A stretch of 64,000 bases of DNA from NCBI GenBank assembly GCA_028015205.1, contig CM051512.1, positions 22,785,139-22,849,138 of the forward strand, read 5' to 3'. A program made the position numbers and the translations under genes. Source of the DNA: Mytilisepta virgata. Its lineage: Eukaryota; Mollusca; Bivalvia; Mytilida; Mytilidae. Positions 20,242 to 32,200 of the stretch are shown one piece after another; position 1 is the first letter of the stretch, and each line of letters starts with the position of its first letter. The notes under the pieces were generated by a model. The model was given only the letters and a program-made list of their open reading frames with translations. It was not told where the DNA came from and did no database searches.

Positions 20242-23200
20242 CTGAAAATATAAAATGATAAAAATTATTACTTTTGACTTTCTACATCTACGTAAATACT
20301 GGTAAACTAGCAAACTAGCACATTTTAGCGACTGTCCCATCTTTGGCAGGTTGATGTTTCTTTGTTTTGTATTTTGAAGTATATTTTTCATTTCAGATAC
20401 TTTTTGGCTTTGGTTGAGCTTCATATATATATTTTTTTATAAGAGCTATTGAGAGTTTTGTATGCAGAGTGGAGTAACGTCCTGTCTTGATGGTTGAAGT
20501 AGGATTTCCTTTTGTACATTTTTGTTTTTCAAGGTTAGTCTTGTATAATGACTCTATATTTCCCTTCAATCCTGGATATATAACTAGAGCTCACCTGAGC
20601 CGGTATTGCTCACCTGGCTTCTATTAGTCATATGAAACCACAATACTGTTAAAAAAAGTCAAAGCAACCTTGAAGTTTGACCTTTGAGCTTAAAAAAAAA
20701 AGGTGTATCATTTGCATCTGTCCTTTCATATGAGATTCATGCAAACATCATTTATAATCTCCCCATAAGTTCCTGAGCAAATAACAAAATTCATTTCCTA
20801 TATGGTTTCCATGCAAAATTTGAGCAGATGCAGCTGTTAGATGAGCAAATGAATCTCAACTAAAAGTGAATTGTTTGTAGAGGGTATTACTTGTAATAAG
20901 TCCTGCAAAGTTTCAAAAAATCAATGATAAGATGGCCGCCGAGTTAGTAGTCAGCTGATTTTCAGCTCCTCAGATTTTGGCAATTTATGTTGGATTAACA
21001 GAGATTTATGCATTACAATTTACATCATCATGTTCAGAAGAAAATGTGCTTTCTAGAGAACCAGTTTTTGAGGATTTTTGCTTAGATACAAAAAAGTGCA
21101 TTTACAGCCACAATTATTTTTGGATATTATTTTGTACAAGTGATTTGTATTCATTGTGTTGTTAAACTTTCATACACTTTGAAAGATGCCTGGAGACAAA
21201 ACTAAGCCTCATGTACAAACTTTGCTGGCAGCCAAGAAAAACCAACAAAGTAATAATGAGTCAACAAAAGAGAAACCTTCTAAACAGAAAAGGACTCATT
21301 CAGATGTGGCTGACGACAGTATTGACAGTACTACTGTTGATTTAACAAGTATTCACTCTGATCTAGTGGAAATTAAAAAGTCCCTTCAGGGCACTGTGAC
21401 CAAAACAGACTTGGACAGCTCAATGAGTAATCTGGTCAAACAAAAGGACTTAAAAGACCTTGTTACTAACATAGTACAGCAATTATTACTGTCATTCAAA
21501 GAGGATATGACCAAAGAATTTGAGAAAAAATTGAGAGAACGAACTGGCAAGCTGCATGACAAACTTGATGGATTGGCTATTGAGAATGAAGATCTCCGTG
21601 AGAGAATCAGAGCCAAAGATAGGACGATTGAGTCACTGGAAGAGAAAGTTTCTGACTTGGAAAATAGATCCACTGAGGCACTTAGGCTTGCAAACTATAA
21701 TGAACAATATTCCAGAAAACACAACATAAGAATTCTGAACTACGAGGAGAAAGAGGAGGAAAATTTGTGTGAGGACTTTATCAAGCTTGTGAAAGACGAC
21801 TTAGGTGTAATTGTTAAGCCAGAGGAGATAACAGCCATTCACAGAATTCCTGGTAAAGAGGGCTTCAGTAAACCAGTGATTGTGAAAGTGAAAAACACGG
21901 AAGTGAAGTCAAGAATTATGCGAAAAAGGAAAGACTTGAAAGATGACATGAAATTCTATGATGATATTACGCAAAGGAATTTGGGACTCATGTCAAGATT
22001 GAAAAACAGTAAACGATTTGAAAGTGTTTGGTTTTTTAATGACAGCGTATATGGAAAAACAGAGGATGGTGTAAGATGTAAATTTGACATTTTTGACAAT
22101 ATTGCTGAAAAACTGAAACATAAAGGTAGGAAACATTAATTTTGTTTAAAACTGATAATTTCATTTAAAGAGTTTTGTAAACCTTACATTGAATTATATC
22201 ACTGGTATTTAAATTTTTTTTTTTTTTATTAAGATGTGAAAGTATTGTCTATTTCTAGGGATCTTGAAGGGAAATAACTCAATTTTTTCTTTGGTTTTAT
22301 TTGATTTAATATTTCATAGGTAATTATTTACCTATATATTATGTAAAGCAGCACCAAATATCTGTCTGTTTTCTAATTAATATTTTATTTTGTAAAATAG
22401 TAAATTTACTAAAGAGTCTAACGATATAAAATGATTCAAAGTACAATATGAAAAATGGAAAAAAGACAAACAGCTTTAATTGTGATGGAATATTTTGTAA
22501 TTATTTCAATATATTCCCTGGTAAAACTAAAGTTGATTACCTTTTGTGTTGAGAACTTTTCTCCATATTTTTACCAATTTCTCCTCAAATTTAAAAGTAA
22601 ATTACTAGTCTTAATATTTTTCTCAATAATTGTGTACTGTTATATGATATGACTTGTAAATTTTATTTTTGCCATACTGAGACAAAAAATTGAATTGTTA
22701 ACTTATAATGAAATCATTAGGAAGTCATCTTTTGTATGTTTGTGAATGTGTGTATGTGAGGATACCTGTGACTGTTGATTGTCTGACTTGCATTGTATTT
22801 TTTTTTTTTTTTCTTTTTTCTTTGTTTCTCTGTTTCATATTTACTTTAATTATTCATGAGTAACAATGACAAATAGTATAACTGTATTATCTATGAATGT
22901 AAGGGGATTATCTTCTAACTCAAAAAAAAGGGCTGACGTTTTTCATTGGGCAAAGGGAAAGGATACATCAATAGTTTGTTTTCAAGAGACACACACTACT
23001 AAGGAGGTGGAAAAAATGTGGGAGGATGAGTGGGGTTATAAATGTTTTTTTAGTCATCATAATAGTAGAAGTGCAGGTGTAAGTATTATGTTTAAACCTG
23101 GGTTTGATTTTAAGGTCCATGATTCTATCTGTGATGAAAATGGCCGTTACATTATACTAGACCTTAGTTTATTTGAGCACAGATTAACTTTTGTTTCTCT

Positions 23201-26200
23201 TTATGGTCTAAATACTGATGAACCTCAATTTTTTGATGAAATATTTAATCAACTTTCAAATTTTTCTAACAGCAGTATATTACTGTGTGGTGATTGGAAT
23301 GTAGTCCAAGATTACACTTTAGACACATATAATATTGTTCATAATAGAAACCAAAATTGTAGGAAAAAACTTGAGGATTACACTGAATCTTTTGAGTTGG
23401 TTGATCCTTGGAGAGTTTGTTTTCCAGATTCAAGAAAGTATACATGGCGACAATGCTCTCCCATCAAGCAAAGTCGTCTTGACTACTTTCTTGTATCTGA
23501 GGATATATTCTCCTTAATGAAAACTGTTAAAATTATTCCTGGATATAAAACTGATCATTCTGCCATTGTTTTCTCTTTTTCACCATGTCTAGCTAAAAGA
23601 GGGAAAGGGTATTGGAAGTTTAATTCTCAATTATTACATGATATGGAATATATTGATCTTGTTAAAAAATGTATTAGGGAAACAGTTTCAGAATATTATG
23701 TTGGAGGTGACATAGAAAATTTTCTTGAAGTCAATTTGCATTGTAACGATCAACAGTTTTTTGAAATTTTGAAGATGAAAATCAGAAGCACTTCTATTTC
23801 GTATAGTATAAACAAGTCTAGAAAAGAAAAGGAAAACATCAAGACATTAGAAAAAGATATTCAAATTTTGGAAAATTCTATGAACATCAATCCCGATGAG
23901 ACTATACTAGCTTCACTGAATCTAAAAAAATTAGAGCTAGAAAATTATAGAGAACATATGGTGGATGGTTTATTGTTAAGATCTAGGGCAAATTGGCATG
24001 AATATGGTGAGAAGTGTACCAAGTACTTTTGTAAACTTGAGAAAAAAAATTATATTTACAAAACTATATCTGAACTTATTGATGATACAGGTAAACATTT
24101 ATCAATCCAATCTGATATTTTACATGAACAAGCTGCTTTTTATAAGAAATTATATTCTACTAGAAAGTTGGAAATTAATACAGAAACCTTTTTTAACCAT
24201 GAAATACATTTAAATGATGATCAAAAAGAATCATGTGAAGGTAATTTGACATATAGTGAGTGTGGTGAGGCATTAAAAGTTATGAAAAACGGGAAAAGCC
24301 CAGGGTCCGATGGGTTCACAGTAGAGTTTTACAAGTTTTTTTGGAAAGATATTGGTCCATTTCTATTTCGTTCTTTACACTTTGGGTATGAATGTGGTAA
24401 CTTATCTGACTTTCAATATCAGGGAGTTATCACATGCATACCCAAAGAAGATAAAGATCGAAGATACTTAAATAATTGGCGTCCAATTAGCTTACTAAAT
24501 ACAGATACAAAGATTGCTTCTGCAGCTGTAGCAAATAGATTAAAACCTATTCTTCCAGATATTGTAAGTGATACACAAAAAGGCTTCATGAAGGATAGAT
24601 TCATGGGTGAAAACACACGTTTACTTTATGATCTGATGCATTATTTAGAATCCAAAAATATGACAGGTTTATTGTTGCTTGTTGATTTTGAGAAAGCTTT
24701 TGATTCTATTGAATGGGAATTTCTCATTAAAGCTCTCAAAAGTTTTAATTTTGGTCCATCAATATGTAAGTGGTTTGAAATCTTTTATTCTAAAGCCAAG
24801 AGTTGTGTTATAAATAATGGCCATTTATCAGAATTTTTTAACCTTAGTCGTGGATGTAGACAAGGAGATCCATTATCCCCTTACTTGTTTATCATTGGAG
24901 TAGAGTTATTAGCTATAGAGCTTAAATCAAATCCAAATATATGTGGTGTGGTTATTGAGGGTACGGAACCTCTTATTAGTCAGTATGCTGACGACACTTT
25001 TCTTATGTTGGATGGTAGTGAAGTATCTTTGAGAGAGTCTTTAAATTGTTTTGAATCCTTTTATAAAGTCTCAGGTTTAAAAATTAATAGATCAAAGACA
25101 AAGGCAGTTTGGATAGGAAGTAAACGGTATTCTGATCATATTTTATGTCCTGATTTTAATCTTCATTGGTCAAATTCAGATTTCAAAGTGTTAGGTATAC
25201 AATTTTCTCTTGAATTGGATAAAATCACTGACATTAATTTTTCCAAAAAGATTAAGGAAGTTACTATGATACTAAAAAGTTGGCAACATAGAAAACTTTC
25301 TCTACTTGGAAAGGTTACTGTAATTAAATCATTAGCTCTGTCTAAATTAGTTCATCTTCTGACCTCTTTACCTGATTTGAATCAGCAAAAATTCAATGAG
25401 TTAAATACTTTATTCTACAATTTCATATGGAATGGGAAATCAGAGAGAATTAAGCGTAATACTTTGATTGGGGATGTTATACAAGGAGGTCTTAAGATGG
25501 TACATATACAATCTTTTTGTTCCTATTTAAAAATAAGTTGGATAAAAAGATGTATTGAAAATATCGATGGATCGTGGCAGAAAATATTATTATTATGTAA
25601 TCTTCAGTGTTTTGGTGGTGCAAGGGTTTTCTCCCTTCAGAAGGATAAAATCAGAGAAATAGGTTTGCAAGTTAAAAATCCTTTTTGGAGAGATGTTTTG
25701 TTAAGTTTCAGTATAGCTAAACCGCAAATGAAAATATGTATGAGAGAAGCTTTGCAGTCAGATATTTTAAATTTCATTCATGTAGAGGATTTTCCTTATT
25801 ACATAGAATGGAAACAACATAATGTACAATATTTATACAATCTTATTGATCCAGAAACTAAACTTTTTTTTACATTTGAAGCAATTAAAAATAGACAGAT
25901 TACAAATAATTTTTTAAGGTACTATAGTCTCATTTCAAAGGTGCCAAGATGGGTAAAAGATTGTATCAAAGAAAATTCTGAAAATTTTTGTTTTAACAGT
26001 TTTATACCTGAGGATAATTTCTTGGATTCGATAAAATACCATAAAAAATTAAAATTTATTTATAGAAATTTGATTAATGAAATTTTTGTGTTACCATCAG
26101 TAAAATTTTTAAAGTGGGAAGATAAGATTGGAAGTGATATTCCAGATTGGTCATGTTATTTCAAAATTCTGTGGAGATGTTGTAAAAGTACATATTTAAA

Positions 26201-29200
26201 AAACTTTCAATATAAACTACTCCACAGAATTATTCCCACTAATAAATTTTTATTTTTAATTAATTTGAAAGAAACAAAGTATTGTACTTTTTGTAAGACT
26301 GAAGAGGAATCCATAGAACATTTATTTTATGACTGTAACAAAACATACACCTTTTGGCAACAATTCAGTAATTGTGTGAGATTGTTTTTTGTAGATTTTG
26401 AGCTGAACAAGAAAAACATATTACTTGGTTCACAAGAATACAGTCTTTTCTTGAATTTACTGGTAGTTATTGCAAAAAAATATATCTATAGTTGTAAACT
26501 TAGTGAAAAAGTACCCAATATTAAAGAACTGGAAATGAAAATAAAATATTATTATTCTTTAGAGAAATATGTTGCAATTAAAAATAATAAATCTATAGCT
26601 TTTGATAAATACTGGTCCCCCTTACAGCAGATTTTTCCATAGTTTTTGTTTTTATTATTCCTAATTAAAAAAAAAAAAGAGAATGCAGTATTGCGAGTCA
26701 GACAGTCTACAGGTACAGGTATCTAGACAGGGAGCGAGTGATTCAGAGGAAGCAAGTGAGTGTGAATGTTTCTTTATTTTTATTTTTTTTTTAATTCTTT
26801 TTTTTTCTCAGATTGATGTTTTTTGTGTATTATTATATTTATTTATATACCACATAAAGTAGTCAGATGCAGTTCCTTTTGTAAATTTTTTGAATGTGTA
26901 CATAAACCCTGTTACATCCTAGTCAGGTGATGATGTAAGGGTAAGTGTAAAAACCTGACTATGAAAAACAAATAAAATATAAAAAAAAAAAAAAAAGTTT
27001 CAAAACATTTCATGATGTAGTTTCAGGAGATTTTTGAAAATTGACCAATAAAAATCAAAGATGGCCTCTGGTGGCCATGTTGTTCATTCCATCAGAAACA
27101 AAGTTAAACAGTTTGTAGATATCATTCCAATGAATGACCACGTAAATGCTTAATGGATATTGGTTATTCAGGATTATAACCTGGCATCAAAAACTAGTAG
27201 ATAACATCATATACAATATAGGCCAAACATTTTACAAATAAAATAAATTTTACAATCAGATCAATATAAAAATATAAATATTACATTTTTGCGACTGTCT
27301 ATTGCCTGCTGAACCCACAGCAACTCCATGGCGATATTCTTCCGCATCTCTTTCAATGATTCTGGATCACTTGGGTAATTTATGGAAGGTGCACTATCTG
27401 CAATTAAAAAAACCATATATATATGTAACGGGCTTCCTTTGATTAATATAGAAGTTATAGAACCGTAACAGGTTTATAACCACCCTCCATTAGCTGCGCT
27501 AGTGGAGTACTCCTTTAGCTCAGTTGGTAGAGCGGTGGAATACTGAACTAAAGGTTCCATGTTTGATCCCCGGTTGGTGCGGTAAGTAATTTTGGGAGAC
27601 AAATCATGCTCTACTGTTACATTGGCACCCAATTAAAAAACCCACGATTGTCAAAAAGGGCTAGTTGGCAAAAGGGTTGAAGTTGGATATCGTCATCGTA
27701 GGACGATGACTCTTGAGGTGGGGGAGGTGTAACGGGCTTCCCTTGATAAATATAGAAGTTATAGAACCTGCTAGTGGAGTACTCCTTTAGCTCAGTTGGT
27801 AGAGCGGTGGACTACTGAACCAAAGGTTCCGGGTTCGATCCCCGGTTGGTGCGGTAGGTAATTTTGGGAGACAAATCATGCTCTACCGTTACATATCCAT
27901 GTTCATTTCCTTTCAACAAATCCCAAAGCATACTATGATACATTGTACATGATGTTGTATCTACAGTAAAGTTTTTTTTCGTATTTCATATTTGAAATCA
28001 CTTTTCTCTTATTTAAGGAGAAAATTCATAAGGGTTCCACAGAACCCAGTGTTTCGCTTGCTTTTAATATTTTCTTTGTTTTCAGTGTAATAGTTGAATG
28101 TACATAATTTTTCTCCACATTTTATTTGTTGATTGTAAAGAAGCTTCTATGAAAGTTTGGTAAAAATCCTGCATGGTTTAAGAAAAAAATTAATGTTTCA
28201 AAAACTTTAACTGCAGACTGTATGTAATGTTAACTGGAAGAAAAATTAAGTCCATTTATAGGTAAAATACAGAATAATTGGAAGAAAATTATTACAACAT
28301 TTTCTTCTGGATACTATCTTTTGTTCATGAACAAGCTCCTGTCCAAGTTTGGTTAAAATCAGATGGTTTAAGAAAGAAATTAATTTTTTAAAAACTTAAA
28401 CTGCAGACTGTATGTAATGTTAACTTGGAGAAAAACTGGGAAAAAGAGTAAGGCCATTTATAAGTAAAATATGGAAAAATGGGAAAAAAAATTATTACAA
28501 AATTTCCCTCTGGATACTACATTGTATCTTTTGACCATGAACAAGCTACTGACCAAGTTTGGTAAAAATCAAGGATGGTTTAAGAAAGTTATTAATGTTT
28601 AAAAAACTTTAACCATAGAGCAAATGTAAATGTTGATGCTGCTGATGGCATGCAGGATCGTATGTCTCGCTTCTGTGAGAAAAGTTGCAATCTCGACAAT
28701 AAAAAGCATTATTCATATAAATGCATCTGTTCAATTAAGTTCTTCAAATTTTAAATGTGAATACAAAAGAATGCTGTAAATTTCTGGTCTAATATGCATA
28801 TACAGGTACCTCTCTGCCAGTAGTAAAGGAACAAGTAGAACTGTTCATTTATACATGTATCTAATTGTAGATAGTATTTGCAAGTGAAATATTTCTTTAA
28901 ATAGTATTTTCACTTATTTTTCTCAATTATTGCAGTTAAATTTTTCACCAGTCAGTTTATGGTTTTTTTTTGTGGTCAATGAGACCATTGCTAAATTTTA
29001 CAATTATAGATTATATATTTTCTAGAACAGTGAACTTGAGTATTTATAACATGCTACAAAATGAAACGGCCAAATTTTTTTCTTACACAGTGGTGAAATC
29101 CAAAGAACGAAAAATCAATTACAACAATTTTTTTTCTGTTGGAAAATGAAAGGTCGAAATATCAGCTTAATATATATCAGTAAATATCTACGATATTGTC

Positions 29201-32200
29201 ATTTTAGTCTTTACCTTTATAATCTGAACTAAAACTATCCCAAACCGATGTAACATTTGTCATGACTGATGATTCATGGTGATAACTTGGTTTTCTTTTG
29301 TGTGGTGAAATGATAGGAGAATGTGACTCTTCCTTTTCTTGACAAACTTTCATTTTATCCTTCAGTTTGGTACTTTTATCATTATCCTCTTCAACTGAAT
29401 CACTCAAAATCTGTATTTCAGTTGTGCTTTTTGTTTTACTGTTTGTTTCAACTTCGACCGTCTGATTTGAGATATTCTTTAACGTTTGCAACTGGTTTTC
29501 AAATTTGTTTATTTTTTGTTCTAAAATTTGTCTGTTCAAATTCTGCACACCATCATATTTTGACATGGATGACTTTGTCTCAGGATATCCTGCTTTTGTT
29601 ATGTCTATGTTTACTGGTAAATCATCCGTCTGTATGAGCATATCATATGTTCTGACAGGTTTTTTAATATCAGTTATCTCCCTTGGATTTTCCGTTTCCT
29701 TCAAAGATACTACATTAATATCATTGTCTATACTTGTCTGTGTTTCAATAGTGCAACTTTCATTTCGAATATCCTTTTCTTCTATAGTGGTACTTTGTCT
29801 TGTCTGGGATCTTTCGTTAGTACCTATGTTATCTGTTACTACTGGCTTAAAAATGGTTTCTGTAAAGTCACTTGATGCTGAAACTCTACCAGAGGAAGTC
29901 TGTTTTACTTCTGTCACATTCTCAGATTCTACTTCATGTTTTAGATTTGGTTTTGTTGACAGAATAACTGGTGACTTTCTAACTGAACACTCTGGAATAG
30001 CACATCTTTTTAAAATCTGCTTTTGTTTCATGACTTTAGGTAAACCCATACTTGAGCTAGGCCACTGTACAGCATATGACTTATTTTTCTCAATTTCTGC
30101 AACAATATCATCATATTCTTTTTTTATTTCACTGAACCACTTTCGAACCAGTTTACCCCTTACAAATGCCTGGAAAAAATGTGAATAACTATTAACAACA
30201 TACAACTTTACGTAAGCTACATTTTACAGGAGAGAAAAACTCTCAAGCCTTATGACATATTAATTATGTCAGTAATCAATGTAGCTTACAGGTAAATAAA
30301 TGTGAGCAACAACGCTTTGATTTCCGAAGCCTGTGCATAGTTATTTTAGACTGAGCGTAACTTTGACAGCCAGAAAATATTTCCCAAGCGTATCTGCCAT
30401 TTTTTAATGCATAAATGACACTGATATGCACGTTATCTGGGGTGCTGACTATGCTCTCTTTCCAGATGACATCTGTTTCATATTATTAAAGGCATGAATC
30501 TTTGTTGAATTGTCTTTATTTGTAAATAGTTATTAAAACTAGAGGCTCTCAAGAGCCTGTATCGCTCACCTGGATTTAACTTTACACCTTGAGCAGTACT
30601 AAAAATTTAAGTGTTGCAGTAAATTCGGCTGGTTTTTCTATAGGGTTCTATGTTAAACTAAGTTCAGCTGTGGCAGCCATCTTGGTTGACAGTCCAGGTC
30701 AATGGACACATTTTAAAAAGAGAACCATCTAAGGACCATTACAGCTAAGTCTTGTTCCAACTGGCTAAATGGTTTCAGACAAGAAGATTTTTAAATGAAT
30801 TTTCCCATAATATCTTACATGTATATTTAACTAAGTTAGGCTGTGGCGGCAATTTTGGTTGACAATCCAGGTGATCTGACATCATTCTGAAAGAGGACCA
30901 TCTAAGGACCAATGCTGCCAACTTAAGTTCCAATGGGCTCAGTAGTTTCAGACGAAAACATTTTTGAGTGAATTTCCCATAAGGTCCTGCGTTAAATTAA
31001 GTTTGGCTGTTGCGGTCATCTTGGTTCACAATCCACAAAATCCGACACATTTCTGAAAGAGGACCTCCTAAGAACCACTGCTGCCACGTCTGGTTCCAAT
31101 ATGTCAAGTGGTTTCAGACAAGATTTTTCAATGAATTTTCCCATAGGGCCCTGTGTTAAACTAAGTTCAGCTGTAGCGGCATCTTGGTTCACAGTCTGGG
31201 TCATCGGACACAATTCTGAAAGAGGACCATCTAAGGACCATTGCTAACAAGTCTAGTTCTAATTGGCTTTCTATTTTTAGTAACAGCAGCAGGTTGGAAG
31301 TCGGGAATGCCAGACATAGCTTTGGAAGGGGACCATCCAAGGACCATGCCATCAAAGTTTGGTCCCAATTGGCCCAGTGGTTTCAGAGGAAATGATCTAT
31401 AAAGGACAAAAACTCCTATAGGGGGTCAATAAATGATTTTGGTCATGTTGACTTATTTGTAGATCTTACTTTGTTGAACATTTTTGCTGTTTACAGTTTG
31501 CCTTTACCTATAATAATATTCAAGATTATAACCTAAAACTGCAAAATTTCCTTAAAATTAACAATTCAGGGGCAATAACCCAACTAAGGGTTGACCGATT
31601 CGTCTGAAAATTTCATGGCAAGTAGATCTTGATCTGATAAACATTTTTATCCCATGTCAGTTTTGCTCTAAATGCTTTAGTTTTTGAGATATAAGCCAAT
31701 AAAATGCTCCGCTGGGCGCAGCTAGATACGACCGCAGATGTCGAACCCTGAATAGTTGGGGCAATTATGAACACAACATTCAAGCTTGATACAATACTGA
31801 TTTGGATTGTGAATAAATATTTGACACAGCATAGGTTTCTGACACAGAATGAATGTTGTCTAAGAACTTAAAAATTTATAATTTACCTATTCAAACCATA
31901 TCAGTATTATTTGTTTTTATATATAAATCAGAAATAACCAATTTAAAATTTAAAATTGGGCACACATATCAATTTCTTGCTATTGCGCAATACTGTGTAA
32001 TTGAAAATTTCTTCAAATATTTGACACATAATAGGTTTCTGACACAGAATAACTGAAATCAAAGAACTTAAAATTGGTCATATGATTTGAATTTATATTC
32101 AATTTTTTGCTTCTTGTGCAATACAATATGCTGTGGAGAATTGCCCCCCCCCCAAAAAAAAAAATAATAATTTACCCCTTTTTTTAGCTTTTGTGCAATA

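Larger units (their letters stand above)
20919..26996 (+). mobile_element. Full-length L1/Tx1-like LINE with both ORFs open
   Basis: A non-LTR retrotransposon of about 6.08 kb: a 267-bp 5' UTR, ORF1, a 726-bp spacer, ORF2, a 3' UTR and an A-tail of about 16. It is flanked by the direct repeat AAAGTTTCAAAA (20907-20918 and 26994-27005, partly shared with the tail), so target-primed insertion is clear. It lies inside an older AGGTGAGC repeat, in IQCC intron 3, on the strand opposite to the gene. No stop or frameshift is visible in either frame, so it may be able to move, or has only recently stopped. The L1/Tx1 assignment rests on the ORF1 type, APE endonuclease, RT motifs and C-terminal zinc knuckle. 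Confidence 0.93.
27424..27893 (+). mobile_element. TRIM-like miniature LTR retrotransposon with tRNA-like LTRs
   Basis: Two direct repeats of 198 bp (27424-27621) and 166 bp (27728-27893, same sequence minus 32 bp) both start TGTAACGGGCTTCC and end (C/T)GTTACA, so each has TG...CA ends. The 106-bp interior begins TTGGCACCCAATTAA, in the position and with the TGG of a primer-binding site. It ends GAGGTGGGGGAGG, a near-perfect polypurine tract directly before the second repeat. There is no coding capacity. Each repeat carries a tRNA-like segment with A box TAGCTCAGTTGG and B box GGTTCGATCCC (mutated to GTTTGATCCC in the left repeat). The D-arm and T-arm can pair, but the acceptor arm cannot. 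A tandem SINE dimer is the alternative reading. No clear target duplication is seen. Confidence 0.7.

Noticed and set aside
21386..21673. Minus-strand frame opposite LINE ORF1
   Set aside because: It is a shadow of the coiled-coil coding sequence.
27509..27575. A genuine tRNA gene pair in the two LTR-like repeats
   Set aside because: The D-arm and T-arm pair, but the acceptor arm does not and no anticodon loop of seven forms. They are tRNA-like promoter remnants.
29505..30188. Plus-strand frame of 227 codons opposite IQCC exon 2
   Set aside because: It is the antisense shadow of the real IQCC exon, which has splice sites and family matches.
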